NCBI GenBank assembly: GCA_011316235.1
Contig: QQBE01000016.1
Coordinates: 1-64,000 of the forward strand
Reading direction: 5' to 3'
DNA from: Mycothermus thermophilus
Lineage: Eukaryota; Ascomycota; Sordariomycetes; Sordariales; Chaetomiaceae
DNA: 64,000 bases
Notes under the pieces: model-generated
Seen by the model: only the letters and a program-made list of their open reading frames with translations
Databases searched by the model: none
What the model was told of the DNA's origin: nothing
Program-made: the position numbers and the translations under genes
Part shown: one piece after another, positions 20,691-31,411 of the stretch
How positions within the stretch are numbered: position 1 is the first letter of the stretch
How the letters are laid out: each line of letters begins with the position of its first letter

Positions 20691-21504
20691 CTATAGAAGT
20701 CCACAAGATGTCATTACATGAGTGCTGACCGCAAGCATATCGTTCTGAACGGTTTGCGCGGTCCGGGTCGGGGTCAGTGAAATGATTTGAGTACGCGCTC
20801 CGGGAAGCGCCAGCACAGCTCCATAGCTATTGACCTGCGTGTTCTGGACGTTCGGGGCCGCCGGTTCCTCTGCGCTGGAGTTGGCAGGCGGCTGCTTGGA
20901 GCCGGAGCCAGGCCGAGATTGTCCAGTACGGTTGGGAGGTTGGAGAATGACTGCAGGTTTTATGCCAGGCACAAAAGAGATCAGCGTGAAGTAATGTTGA
21001 TAGTGCTGAATCGTTTTGGTGGTGAGTAAGGACAGCATACTCCATGCATTGGTATCCGGATTGTCGTCCAGGTAGATGACGTTCAAGACAAAAGAGCAGT
21101 AGAAAAGAGGTTGACAAGGGGCGCCCACGGGAGGGTCGCTTATGTATGGAAATTTGTCTGCAAGATGGATGGTTAGCAGCTCGGTTGGCGGAGGAAGGTG
21201 TCGACAAGGACTCACCTGAAGAGACACATTTCCAGAGCTTGTTGGAAATGAGCATGAAGAGCAGCACATCCAGCGGAAATGCGTCGTCGGCATGGCTGCG
21301 TAAGAAAGCAAGGGTGTGCTCGTTGATCACTTTGTCCATGTTATCGCGAGCTTTCTGATGGTGAAGCTTGTCGCGCAAAGTAGAGAAGGCCTTGGAAAAT
21401 GTCCGCTCATACGTTGAAGCGCGGTGAGTGACCAGCAGCGGATGAAATGGCTGGTGTGACGACACTGGGTGTCCTGCCTGAGGTGTAGTAGCTCCGAGTG
21501 CCAT
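20691..21504 (-). CDS. unknown-family member C, 251 aa, two exons
   Basis: Exon 1 is 21504-21216 and exon 2 is 21157-20691, with a 58-bp phase-1 intron (GTGAGT...TTGCAG); the joined frame is 252 codons. Exon 1 has the same length (289 nt) as in member B. It ends PLDVLLFMLISNKLWKCVSS and exon 2 starts DKFPYISDPP. There follows a helical region with HYQHYFTLISFVPG, then a Pro/Ser-rich tail. It lacks the coiled coil and basic end of member B. No known domain recognised. Confidence 0.72.
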
Positions 21505-23113
21505 GGTGCTTGTGGTTTGGTTAAGCTTCTTGCATGGTGGTGTTGGTTGTGACGGATGGAGCTGTCCGGCTGGTTGCTGATGGACAAAGTAGAAAAGAGA
21601 AGGAGAAAATTGAAGCCTACGAGAAATATCGGAGGACGTTTTGTGCTCAACCAGACCGCGCAGCTGGGTTTCGCCGGCGAGCGAAGTTAGGGTCGGGGCA
21701 ACAGAACCTTAACCTTACCAGGACGCGACTTTCGTCTGGTCTCAGATTAGGTTTATGTCCCAGTCTGCTCTGAACTCCTCCATGGTATTTACGCAATGAA
21801 GGAAGCCCTCCATCCTACTTTGGTATATCCAGATCATCTCTTCCCAGGGTTGGAACAGTGACCATCTGGCTCTTCATGTAATCCTCTGTGAGGTTGATTT
21901 AAAGTTGGTGAAAGCCGAGACACATCCATGCCAAGACCCTTGCAACCCCACCGATCATAGCGCCCACTTGCCATAAAGAGCCCGAGGACGTGACCTTATT
22001 GGCTGAGTCAAGCGTCAAACATGCTTGCGCCCCAAACCCCACCGCATCGAGAGCATCACCTCCGCCTGTTCATCACCACCGACCATCGATTCCACGCTTT
22101 CATGTCATGTCTATAGAGTAATTCATCAATTTCTCACTGGCCCAATGACGGTCATCCCGCCCGTTAAGTACCCGTTGACTGAAGTCGAGCGTCCTGTGGT
22201 ACCTGCTTGACTCATTCAGGAACAGCGTTAAGGTTTGGCCATCATGTGCCAAACAAAGTCGTGTTGTGATCCGAACTTACTCAATGGGTTCGAAAATAAT
22301 AAGGTTTAGGTTTTGTTGGCAAATCCCAATGTGGTCGGTCAGATGGGGCACAAATTCCTGGAACTCATCGGACATTTGTACTTTTTCCTTCTTCCCCAGA
22401 TCGACTGCCTTCGTCCTTTCAACTATCTGTCTTGTTCTTTGCACCACTTGGGATCAACCGTGGCATCGACTTTGACGGATCCAGCACATGCCAACCAAGA
22501 TATCCAACCTAGATATACTGGCCAGCTTGATCACGTCAACACTGGCGATTCATCACCCGACCCGAGCTGTCGGCTCTCTTAGAGCTTGATCATTGGGCTC
22601 CCAATCAGCTTCAACCAACAAAATACTTCGTCTCCACACATTCCAACTTCTTCGCCGCCCCTTTTCGAGAGTAAGCACCTAAGCCTTGAGCATTATGTCG
22701 CTGGACCGAGCGGTTTGCTGACGTGAAAGCTCAGAGGACCTCGCTGCCCATCAAAGGCCACGCAGAACCGGGGCCAACATCACACCGCACAGGCCCATCC
22801 TTCTCCAAGACCGTCCATCAAGATTCCCGGCATCGAAAAAGTTCTTCTGGCTTGCCACGGCTTCCTCAAAACCAAATCTTGCACCAGTTTGATCAACGAT
22901 TCTGCTTGCAACAATGTCCCAGTCAAATACCCCAACCAGCGAGCAGCGCTCCATCCCAGCTCCAGCCATGGCACAGAAACCGTCAATTGATCTGCTCCCA
23001 CCGATGCCCTATCCCGTGCTCAACTCATCAAGGTTTCCATCTGGTCTGTCCCTCTCCCACCGGGCATCTCCACGGAGTCGAACATCAACCCCCGCTTCCT
23101 CATGATCAAGAAG
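21505..23113. other. intergenic region
   Basis: No convincing gene. The proximal part (21505-21730) is the likely promoter of member C. A plus-strand frame from 22914 overlaps the disrupted ORF on the other strand and is discussed there. Confidence 0.4.
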
Positions 23114-23460
23114 TCATTCCCGATGGTTATCCTGTGCGTGGAGAGCGACCCGCTGCGCATCCAGCTGTTGCCGGACCTCTTCAGGGTCTGGGGAGAGGAT
23201 CGACCCCAGTTTACGGACGGCTTCATGTGGCAGCATTCGCTGGTCCGCCTCTGGAACTACCTGACCATGTGGGTCGAGCGGATGGCCGCCATGGGCGAGT
23301 TCATTGTGCTGGCAGACTTCCTCAATGACATGCACAAGAAAGAGCTCACCGGGGATTTTCTGGATGCATGCAAATGCGTCCAAGGCCATCTTCTTCACCA
23401 CCTGCTGACAAACATCCAACTTCCGCTGTTTCCGCACGTCGGTTGCAATCCGGGCCGCAT

Positions 23461-23592
23461 TGTTGGAGTATTTTATGTAGGTGGCACCTGACGCCAGGTC
23501 AGGTGACCACTGTCTTTGTATTTAACCTGGTAAAGGATGACCAGATCTTGGCATCCAGAATCAACCAAGAATTCATCATCGCAGCTACCAGA
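23461..23592 (+). repeat. 5' LTR of the small element (3' end missing)
   Basis: About 96 percent identical to 24351-24482 by eye. It contains a near-perfect hairpin around CACCTGAC-GCCAG-GTCAGGTG. After TACCAGA it diverges from the other two copies. Confidence 0.8.
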
Positions 23593-23597
23593 TATCC

Positions 23598-24248
23598 ATG
23601 AAGGCCAGACTTGAGAAGCTGGACGATTTTACCAAGGCGACCTGCCTCACACCAGAGGTCTCTGGTATAGTTAAATGGCTGGGCGAACTGGACCGCGATG
23701 CCACAGCCCTGACAGCCAAAGCCGTGAGCGGTGTTCTCCACATCGGCCAAGCTCTGGAATCCGTCGCCAAACAGCAGTTTCTAAGCAAGCATAACATCGA
23801 CGAGATAAGAAGCGAAATCAGGATCCTGAGGAACGCGCACCTCGGTCTTGATGGAGAAATGTCTATTGTCGCAGAAAGGATCAACGAGGTCTTCGAGCTG
23901 GTGTAAAAAGCCCAAGAAGCCGGTGCCAGCGCAACAGCATTCGTTCAAAACCAAACGGTGCTGGATGCCAAAATAGCACATATCGAGGCCAAGATCAACC
24001 GCCTTGCCGCCGCCCTCGAGGAGAAAGAAAAGGAGAATAAGTCCCTGAGGGAAGATGTGGGCCGGATGCAAGACGAATTGGAGATTGTCAGGAACGAGAA
24101 CACTGAGTTATAGAAGTTCACTAGCAAACTGAAGGGCGCATACAACGGTCTGGTAAAGAACCTGGAGACCAAGGGCATCGTGAAGCGCGCCGCGGAAGAT
24201 GACCCGGGAGAGGAAGATAAGACAGTCAAGAAGCTACGCCTGGGGTGA
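23598..24248 (+). pseudogene. coiled-coil protein remnant inside the LTR element (216 residues, two stops)
   Basis: Starts MKARLEKLDDFTKATC and runs in one frame to the stop at 24246-24248, interrupted only by TAA (23904-23906) and TAG (24111-24113). Both stops look like CAA/CAG changed by C-to-T in a CpA context, the RIP preference. The N-terminal 100 residues are helical. About residues 115-170 are a strong coiled coil (AALEEKEKENKSLREDVGR). The end is acidic then basic (EEDKTVKKLRLG), a possible nuclear signal. It does not look like gag or any retroelement enzyme. The layout (helical N-part, coiled coil, basic end) is reminiscent of member B, but I see no direct similarity. Confidence 0.6.
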
Positions 24249-24307
24249 GGAAGGCTGAGAAACACCTGCGGTGATATTCTGTACTACTATTGAATTGCTA
24301 CGCTCTG

Positions 24308-24336
24308 TAAGAGATCGCCGGGACGGCGATCTTTTA
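24308..24336 (+). other. GC hairpin followed by a T-run in the small element
   Basis: GATCGCCG-GGA-CGGCGATC followed by TTTT. The arms are perfectly complementary. It resembles an intrinsic terminator in shape, but in a fungal nuclear context it is more likely an RNA or DNA structure near the 3' end of the element. Confidence 0.5.
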
Positions 24337-24350
24337 GGGGACGGGGTGGT

Positions 24351-24495
24351 TGTTGGAGTATTTCCTGTAGGTGGCACCTGACGCTAGGTCAGGTGACCAC
24401 TGTCTTTGTATTTAACCTGGTAAAGGATGACCAGATCTTGGCATCCAGAATCAACCAAGAATTCATCATCGCATATACCAGAGAGGATTGTGACA
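24351..24495 (+). repeat. 3' LTR of the small element (complete, 145 bp)
   Basis: TGTTGG...TGTGACA, followed by CGCAT, the target duplication. Same length as the solo LTR at 27740-27884. Confidence 0.82.
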
Positions 24496-24933
24496 CGCAT
24501 AGCCAAGCACGTGGTCAAAGCGAGAGGCAACGCCGCCCGGAAGGTTGTCCATGTACAACCCGAGCCTGACTTGGCACAACATGATGGCCTGCTCATCGGT
24601 GACGGATGGATGAGGAACCAAGGTGTCCAGCTGCTTTGACGATTTGGGAGGAGGATGACGTAGGGCCTTTCCGACCAGGTGACTGATGCCCGAGCGCTGC
24701 CAGGAGTTGAGACATTCCCGCATTATCTTTGAATGATCGAGGGAAACAACGCGGAATATGTTCAACGGGCGGAGGAGTTTCTCAAGAAAACCTGCCAGGC
24801 TCTTAAGGACTCCAGGATGGTGGGCCTGAATGAGCTGTCAGCTAAATGGGACTCGTACCTTGACCGCAGCCAGGGTAAGGAGATCCCTGAGGCAGGAGTC
24901 CAGGGGACGGAGGACTCGGGTTTGGAGAGCCAT

Positions 24934-27389
24934 TGCAAGAGGAGAAGTGTTTGATCATGTTTTCTGTCAAGTTCAAGTCTTGAGCGGCAGGAAGGAGGTT
25001 GTGTAAGCCATGACAAGGGCGGCAAGGAGCACACTGGGTAGGCCGGTAGCATCATCAAGGAATTGTAGAGTATCAACGACGCCGCGAGGAAACTTCTTCT
25101 TGATCCCCTTCAGTATCATCCTCAAGACTGCAGTATTGGTGCTCACCCGTCAACTACCTACCTGCTTCTCTCATCATCCCGCGAAGCCGCTACGTCTCTT
25201 CCATCCTCACAGTTCCCAGATCTCCACATTGGTGAGCATTTGGGACCCTAAAATGCTGCCGTATGGCTGCTGGATGGTGTGAAAACGTCAATATATATGC
25301 GATGCCCAGGTCTAGTTCATGTCACCACCGCTCTCTCTGCGGTCATCCCCCACCTGTTGGCTCGAAACGCTGTTACACAGCTTCCTCGTGGGCTTTGGGG
25401 GGTAAAAAAGATAAAATAAAACAAAAAAAATACAAATAAAAGAAAACTATTTTATTACCTTCTTGCAGCGCCGTTTCAACCTGAACCAGGGCGTCTGACC
25501 ACGGCTTGCCGATCCCCGCAGCCAACAGCCAGCGTCACCTCTTCCGCGTGCAGCCGTTGCAGGAGCAGCTGCAGGCGTAGATGTATGTCAATCCTGTGTT
25601 TCGACGAGGGCAGAGTGCCAACCCATCAAGCCCATCCATTGTGACTATGTCATGTGAGTGCGGGGCTGGCAGGGCTGACCTGTTGGGGAGGCCTGCCCCT
25701 ATTAACTGAGGAGGTGTCTCGGATCTTTGGAGCTGACGAAGACTTGCCCGGTATCCGATCGTATGCGATGAGGTTTTGTCAGTTAACGAGGTTGATCGAG
25801 GTACTTGTTGGTTTGGTCAGGTAGGCCATGAGATCTTGGGGGAATGGCTCGAGTTCGAGTTCTGTCTATTGTCCTTGTCCAACTCAAGGCCTTGATGGGA
25901 GGCTGTAACGGCGTGACACAGTATTATCTCGCTGACCCTTCACATGTTCCATCTCCATGCAGCAGATCCTTCCTTCAAAAATATAAAAAGAAATAAGAAA
26001 AATTTAAAAAAAATAAATAAAGCCAAATAACGCCCTCCCTGTTTGTCGAAAGTGCCGAGGTGTCCCAGGCTCCAAAGTCTGTACATCTAAAGGAGATGCC
26101 TCACAAACCAACGAAGCCTTGAGCCCTACCTGACCCAGAATTTTCACAACGGTCAGTTGTGCGTAGGCCAGAACCTTCGATTGTGCCACCTCTCGAAGAG
26201 ATGGAGTGCCGATTGGCGCCCAACCCAGTCTGGTCCTGCAAGGCTTGCAGCACTGCAACACTGCAGCACAAGGCCGCGGCATATGCGGGAAATCTTGCTT
26301 GCCCCGGCGGGCGCGTATGTCTATGCAAATACGTACGTACAGTACACACATACACCCCGACCTCAAGCCAGCGAATCGGGCAGCGAACCAGCCTCCCTCT
26401 CCCACCTTGCTGCCTTCCTCACCGAGCCCAACCCCAGCTCACGAGATCGGTCCCCGCAAGACAACTCAGTATGGGACGTTCCAGCTGGCAGTTGAGACGT
26501 TCAGGATAATGTCAGAAGACCGCAGGGTTGGGACGAGGTTTGTGGGGTTGGGGGTGTCTACTGCGCGGTAAACACCCCTTGACCTCGAGATTGAACAGGG
26601 CAGAGATGTACCTTGACAAGCGGCCTTTGAGGGCTCTGGGAGAGGGAGTCACGGTTGCTGTTTGTTTGGGATTGGGTGCATGTAGCGTTTATGCTCCGTT
26701 AAGAAGTTTCAGATGCATGAGATGGCTTCTGCAGAGGTGGTGATGTTCAGGTATGTATGTACAAGCTGACATGTGCTGTGCAGCAGTCACTTGAACTGCA
26801 GCAGCAGGGCACTTTGGTACACTTGTCTCTTCACACCAAATGCGTCGCCATGGTAACCATCCAACCGTCAGCCCTCCCTGAATATATCAACAGTCTTGGT
26901 GGGGATGGCATCAGAAATTCTCAAAACTTCGCCTGGATCGATCTTCACGGGTCCTATACGACCGCGGGACCTCGCCCTCCGATACTACATTCCCCGAGTT
27001 ATTCGCTTCTTCCCAGTTACAATAGATCCATCCAACCATGGGTCCTGCTAAAGTGACTTAAGGTATCTTCCAACATGACCAAGCGTTTCCATATCGACCA
27101 CCTCTCGGCGAAGAAAACGGTTCAAGCCAAGAGCATCTGGGGTCAATCTGCATAGATTTGTGATCAGCTATATTCGTCGTACAGGGAACGTGGTCCGTCT
27201 ATTCAATTATAACGTGAAGAGCGAGCATAACCGTTCGGAGCGCGAGCTCCTGCGGGGCTTAGTGTTCTTCTCTTCAACCCACCCCCCCNCCCGGGCCGCC
27301 CCTCGTCTTCGTCAACCTCTGAGACTTTCCGGGCTAAGGCTCGGAAAAGTAGGGAGTATTGACAGGCCCAAGATGGGAATAGCCTCATG
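24934..27389. other. intergenic region without a supported gene
   Basis: Contains A-rich low-complexity tracts at 25405-25460 and 25975-26030 and a GTACGTACAGTACACACA-type motif near 26330. ORFs in 26100-26600 overlap in several frames and lack any consistent coding signal. N at 27289 lies in a C-run. Confidence 0.4.
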
Positions 27390-27557
27390 AGCTGGCGAAA
27401 GGAACCCACCGTGGGTTGGTGAAAAGACCCCACCATAGGTTGATGAAAAGATCCTACTATAGGTTGATGAAAAGATCCTACCATAGGTTGGTGAAAAGAC
27501 CCCACCATAGGTTGATGAAAAGATCCCACCATAGGTTGGTGAAAAGGTCCCATCATA
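27390..27557. repeat. 24-bp minisatellite, seven units
   Basis: Units of the form GGTTGRTGAAAAGAYCCYACYATA repeat every 24 bp from 27414 to 27557 (six units), preceded by one more degenerate unit from 27390. Because 24 is a multiple of three, the minus strand reads an eight-residue repeat (GSFHQPMV) through the whole array. Confidence 0.88.
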
Positions 27558-27739
27558 GTGATACTCATCGCGCATGACTTGAGAACGGCATGGTTGTGGT
27601 GATGGGGGAAGGGTCATATAGCTCCATACAATGTTGTTACAACTTTTGCTCCAGAAGTTGCGAGAGGTCGTGCTGCGATGCTGAGAACGGCGGAGGAGAG
27701 CCGTGCCACGAGAGACGCCAGCTTAGAGGAGGAGGGTGG

Positions 27740-27884
27740 TGTTGGAGTATTTTCTGTAGGTGGCACCTGACGCCAGGTCAGGTGACCACAGTCTTGTATT
27801 TAACCTAGTAGAGGATGACCAGATCTTGGCATCCAGAGATCAATCAACAGAACATCATCGCATATACCAGTCAGGATTGTGCCA
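27740..27884 (+). repeat. solo LTR of the small-element family, 145 bp
   Basis: Starts TGTTGGAG and ends TTGTGCCA. GGTGG lies directly before (27735-27739) and directly after (27885-27889), so it is a solo LTR with an intact 5-bp target duplication. Confidence 0.85.
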
Positions 27885-29241
27885 GGTGGGAGGGGGGTTT
27901 CATCTCAAGTACTCTTCATCTACTCTCAAGTACCCAGCCATTCTTCCTAATAAATATCCAACCAAGGACCGCTCTGCTTCGTTAGTACAGATATCTCTAT
28001 TTATTCGGTACTTCGACGTTTAGAGAAATATTGGAGAATAAGTTAATATTATTAGTACTTGGGGAAGAGCTACTTATCCTTGTAGGAGAAGACGTTCTGC
28101 TGGTGGAAGAGTTTGATGATCCCTTTATATACTGACAAAGATGCCCTGAAGAGATGTGTACGCTACTGTCCTTATCTTAGGTACTGGGCCTTTTGTATGT
28201 ATGAGAACCCCATGGCTGGTGTCCAAGAAGTAAATCCGGTGCCATACCTAGTCGTCAATCGCAAGGGTCCAATGCTGGGTCGAGCTCGAGCGGTTGATTG
28301 GGAAGATCCAAAAGCGCTTCAGGGGCGGAGCAATCCGTGCCGGAGCTGGGCGAGTAGCCGCAGAGGCGGAGCTCAAAAACAAGATGCGCACCTTCAACGG
28401 CGGCATTCCTCCGGCTGTTGTCCAGGAGGCCAACCCTATCACCAATTCCGATCAGCTCGCACTAAAAGTAAAGGCTTCGGAGCCAGAAGTTCAAGCCGAC
28501 GCAAATGGCGGCGTCCGGGTCGGGACCGCCTTCGCCACCCAGGAGCTAATCGGGGATTCCATCGATAGACAACCCATCTGCCGTTCGTTGCCATGGCCGC
28601 AGAACGTGAGAAGAGTCTCTACGGGGCTTCTCACTTTGACGTCAAGCCCAAACCGCCGGCAAACCTGAACGCCGAGCAACGTCGCAAGTTCGATGATATA
28701 GTCGCACAGCGTCCCCAGCTCGTGACTGGCTACATTCTCATGTTTCCCTGGATGGCCAGCATGCCGCCTCTGTGGTACCGTAACACGGCCGAGGAACGAA
28801 AGGCCGTAAAGATCTCGAGTGAAGCAACTCGTATATTCCTAAGCTTCACCTACAAAGGAAATGCAATGATATGTCCAACTTCTGTTCCCGTGACGACCAT
28901 CTTGAATCCGCTTTACTACGTCCTGGTCTGTCTTGGAGTGACGGTGGCTTATTCGAACACAATCCTATCCCAACAGTGTATAGCAAAGCTTCAAGCATAT
29001 GCGTTTTCTAGGAGAAACGGGAAGAATCCAGGAAGCATCCGGGGAGACATCAGGTACGTGGTTTCTTTCCATCACCGAGGGGTAAATAGCCTGCAGAGGC
29101 TAGTATTTGTATCAAGTAATAGACAAGATTTGTATGCCACTTCTAACACCCTCGACTCCTGCAAGGCTGCTTTACCAAGGAGCATAACCACCTCATTACC
29201 ACCTCCCAAAACAACCGACCCATTCTCCCCACCACTCTCCC
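27885..29241. other. region with possible degraded ORFs, no supported gene
   Basis: Plus-strand frames at 28113-28300, 28294-28668 and 28593-about 29050 have protein-like composition (for example a segment LNAEQRRKFDDIVAQRPQL in the last one), but they overlap, shift frame and lack a family I recognise. The 3' continuation past 29241 runs antisense to the CHY gene and is a shadow. It may be a decayed gene. Confidence 0.35.
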
Positions 29242-31411
29242 TCACTCCTCCTTCTTCGCCGGCCCCAAATTCTTCCTATACTTTCTCTTATCCCCCCTCC
29301 TCATCAGCCTCTGATCCCTCGTCCCCTTGCCGCCCTCCCAATACCCCTTCCCCCGCTTTCCAATCACGCTCCGCCCGCAAAACGTACAACTCTCCGGGCT
29401 GTACCGCTGCTCGCGGCTGCAAAAGCCGCAGATCATCCTGCTCGCCCACTCGTTCTCGTGCTTCTCTGCCGCGTCGTGACACCGGTCGCACGGATAGACG
29501 CGGTTGCAGCACGAGAAGCGGAACCAGCGGTAGCTCTTGCGGTAGTGCGCGCAGGTGCCCTTGTCCGGGAGGGGTTCGCCGGCGCGGATACCGAGCTTTT
29601 CGTCGTTCTTAGTCCGAAGTCGCGCGGGTACCAGGCGCGGGTTGTTGTGCAGCCCCGGCGCGTAGGCGAGGAACTTGACCTCGGGCAGGGAAAAGGTGAA
29701 GCGCGCGTGGCATTCGCGGCAGACGTTGGTGGTGGTGTCGCCGCGCACCGAGGTGAAGCCGATCGGGGAGGGGGTGGAGCAACGGGAGCAGGTAGGGATG
29801 AAGGTGCTGTAGTGGGATGGTTAGCTAACTAGATGGGAGAGAAACGGGGATGCTGTGGATAGAGACGAGGGAGCTGACTTACCTGGGCAGCATGTCGGCA
29901 ACGGTACACCCCGTGGCATCCACAAACCCGGCTCTCACAGAATTCTGATGTACCAACTCCTGCCTAAACCTCACCGCGAACGGGGTCGCGCACTTCTTGC
30001 AACTGCCCGCCTTCTCAGCGTTGTCCTTCAACCCCGTCATCTCGTTGAGCGTCTTGCACCGGTCGCATTTGACCACCAGCCCCAGCACCGAGACCTGCAG
30101 CAGCTCGATGCCGTGCAGCTCGATCCCCGGGAACGACATGGCAGTGCCGCGCTCAGGCGTCTGGGTGGGCAGGAACGGAACGCTCGACGAAGACGACGAC
30201 GGGCCCTGCTCGAGGTTCGCACCACCGCCGTCCGCGGATCCACCATCTTCGCCGTACGAGTCCGAATCGGAGTCCGAATCGGATCCGTCGTCGTTGAGGA
30301 TCCATTCCGGCGGCCGCGGGACGACGTGGAGATGACCTTTTCCTTTGTCCAGGATGGAAGAGCGCTCGGCTTCGGCGGCTTCCTGGTCCGCCTGTGCTGG
30401 GGTTTCATCAGGGACTGCTGGCGCTGCCGGGATTGCCGCGGGCCTTTGAGCCTGCTTTGCCAACGCATGCATGTTCTGTGCCAGATAGTTGAGATGGCTG
30501 GTGAGGGTCATCTGCTTCTGCTCGGCGGCGCGCTTGGCGAAGAGTTCCTCCAGGGGCTCGGCTTCTTCGGAGTCGACATCGTTGAGCAGGACCCGAAGCG
30601 GCTGTAACGGGTACAGAAGAGGGATAATCAGCTGGACGGATTGGACCTGCTGCAAGCCGGATGGGAGGCTTGACCGGTTCCGAGGCTCCAGGGAGAGCGT
30701 GTAGACGACACCGTCGCTGGACTTGTGATAGATGGGCAACCGACTCATGCGGGCCTCGAGCTGGCGGACCTCTTGGGCCCGGCGAGCTTTTGCAGCGGCA
30801 ATCTCCTCGTTGGAAAAGGACGGCTCAGGTACATATGTCCGCACCGGCTTGGGTTTGGGTTCGGGCTGCGCTGGCTCCTTGGGCTTGGCAGGCTGAGCAG
30901 AGGCTTCAGCATCAAGATGGCGAGTATCCTTGAAGATGGTCAACTTGACAGTTTCAGCCTTTTGCTCAGACAAGAAGGCCTCGAGCCGCCTGTCGAGGGC
31001 GTTGGTCAGGGCGAGCAGGGTGGCGCCACGCTTCTCGCGCACCAGGCCGTCCCATCCTTTCTCGATGTTGATGGCAAAGCCACGAGGAATGTTTTTGTTC
31101 TTGACGTGCAGCTGGGGAGGGGCCTTGGGGTAGTTGGCAGGGACTCGGAGGTCGCACTCCAGGTGGTCGAGGTCGAAGGGGAAATCTGGGTCCGAGGGCT
31201 TGAGGTTGAAGAGGAGAGAGGTGTCACCGTTGTCGAGGGTGGTTTCTTTGGGAGAGTAACGGCGTCTGAGCTGCTCGAGCTGGTAGCCGCGTGCGTCTTT
31301 TGTCTCTCGTTCAGAAACAGGTCTCGACACGGCCCTGGATGGGGATGCCTCTGTTACGGCCTGCTTGCTGGACCGGGGCGAGAGGCCGCCACGAGGGCGG
31401 ACCGGGATCAT
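29242..31411 (-). CDS. CHY-type zinc-finger protein with RWD-like N-terminal part, 697 aa
   Basis: Exon 1 is 31411-29883 and exon 2 is 29806-29242, with a 76-bp intron (GTAAGT...CTACAG); the joined frame is 698 codons. The start MIPVRPRGG is preferred over the longer frame from 31525. Residues about 45-175 and 240-345 have RWD-like features (NYPKAPPQLHVKNKNIPRGF; LLYPLQPLRVLL). An acidic/Ser run is near 385-430. Cys pairs C446/C449 and C470/C473 and a second CxxC pair at the start of exon 2 suggest zinc ribbons. The CHY finger lies at about 590-650 (GTCAHYRKSYRWFRFSCCNR, then YPCDRCHD and CGFC). CHY fingers bind several zinc ions; in yeast Hot13 the domain acts in mitochondrial intermembrane-space import, and in RCHY1 it belongs to an E3 ligase. 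This fungal form has no RING that I can see, so its role is open. The end is Lys rich. Confidence 0.85.

Larger units (their letters stand above)
23461..24495 (+). mobile_element. 1,035-bp LTR-flanked non-autonomous element carrying a coiled-coil ORF
   Basis: Two LTRs of one family (23461-about 23592 and 24351-24495) enclose 758 bp. CGCAT is directly before the first (23456-23460) and directly after the second (24496-24500), a 5-bp target duplication. The LTR starts TGTTGG and ends ..TGTGACA. The solo copy at 27740-27884 independently confirms the 145-bp length. There is no gag-pol. The first LTR lacks its last 13 bp, and the coding segment starts there, so no normal primer site exists. A purine-rich run (AGGGGACGGGG) precedes the 3' LTR. 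Either a TRIM-like derivative or a cellular sequence captured by template switching. Confidence 0.8.
23114..24933 (-). pseudogene. disrupted ORF of 260 codons, split by an LTR element
   Basis: If 23461-24495 and one copy of CGCAT are removed, the minus strand reads one frame of exactly 780 nt from the ATG at 24933 (MALQTRVLRPLDSC) to the TGA at 23114-23116, with one internal TGA near 24858 (probably CGA to TGA). Segments such as VVSLDHSKIMRECLNSW, DEQAIMLCQVRLG and RFDHVLGY flank the break. The opposite strand in the same codon register is also largely open and has higher GC at third positions left of the insertion, but it meets three stops right of it. I favour the minus reading but cannot exclude the plus. 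No known domain. Confidence 0.5.

Noticed and set aside
22914..23491. Plus-strand gene model starting MSQSNTPTSE and continuing in another frame
   Set aside because: Needs a frameshift and runs into the inserted LTR; the opposite strand gives one continuous 780-nt frame after the element is removed. Kept as an alternative in the findings.
24308..24336. Bacterial-type intrinsic terminator
   Set aside because: Hairpin plus T-run is real, but the context is fungal nuclear DNA inside a retroelement, so no bacterial function is claimed.
27390..27557. CRISPR array
   Set aside because: Units are directly adjacent with no spacers; it is a minisatellite in a eukaryotic genome.
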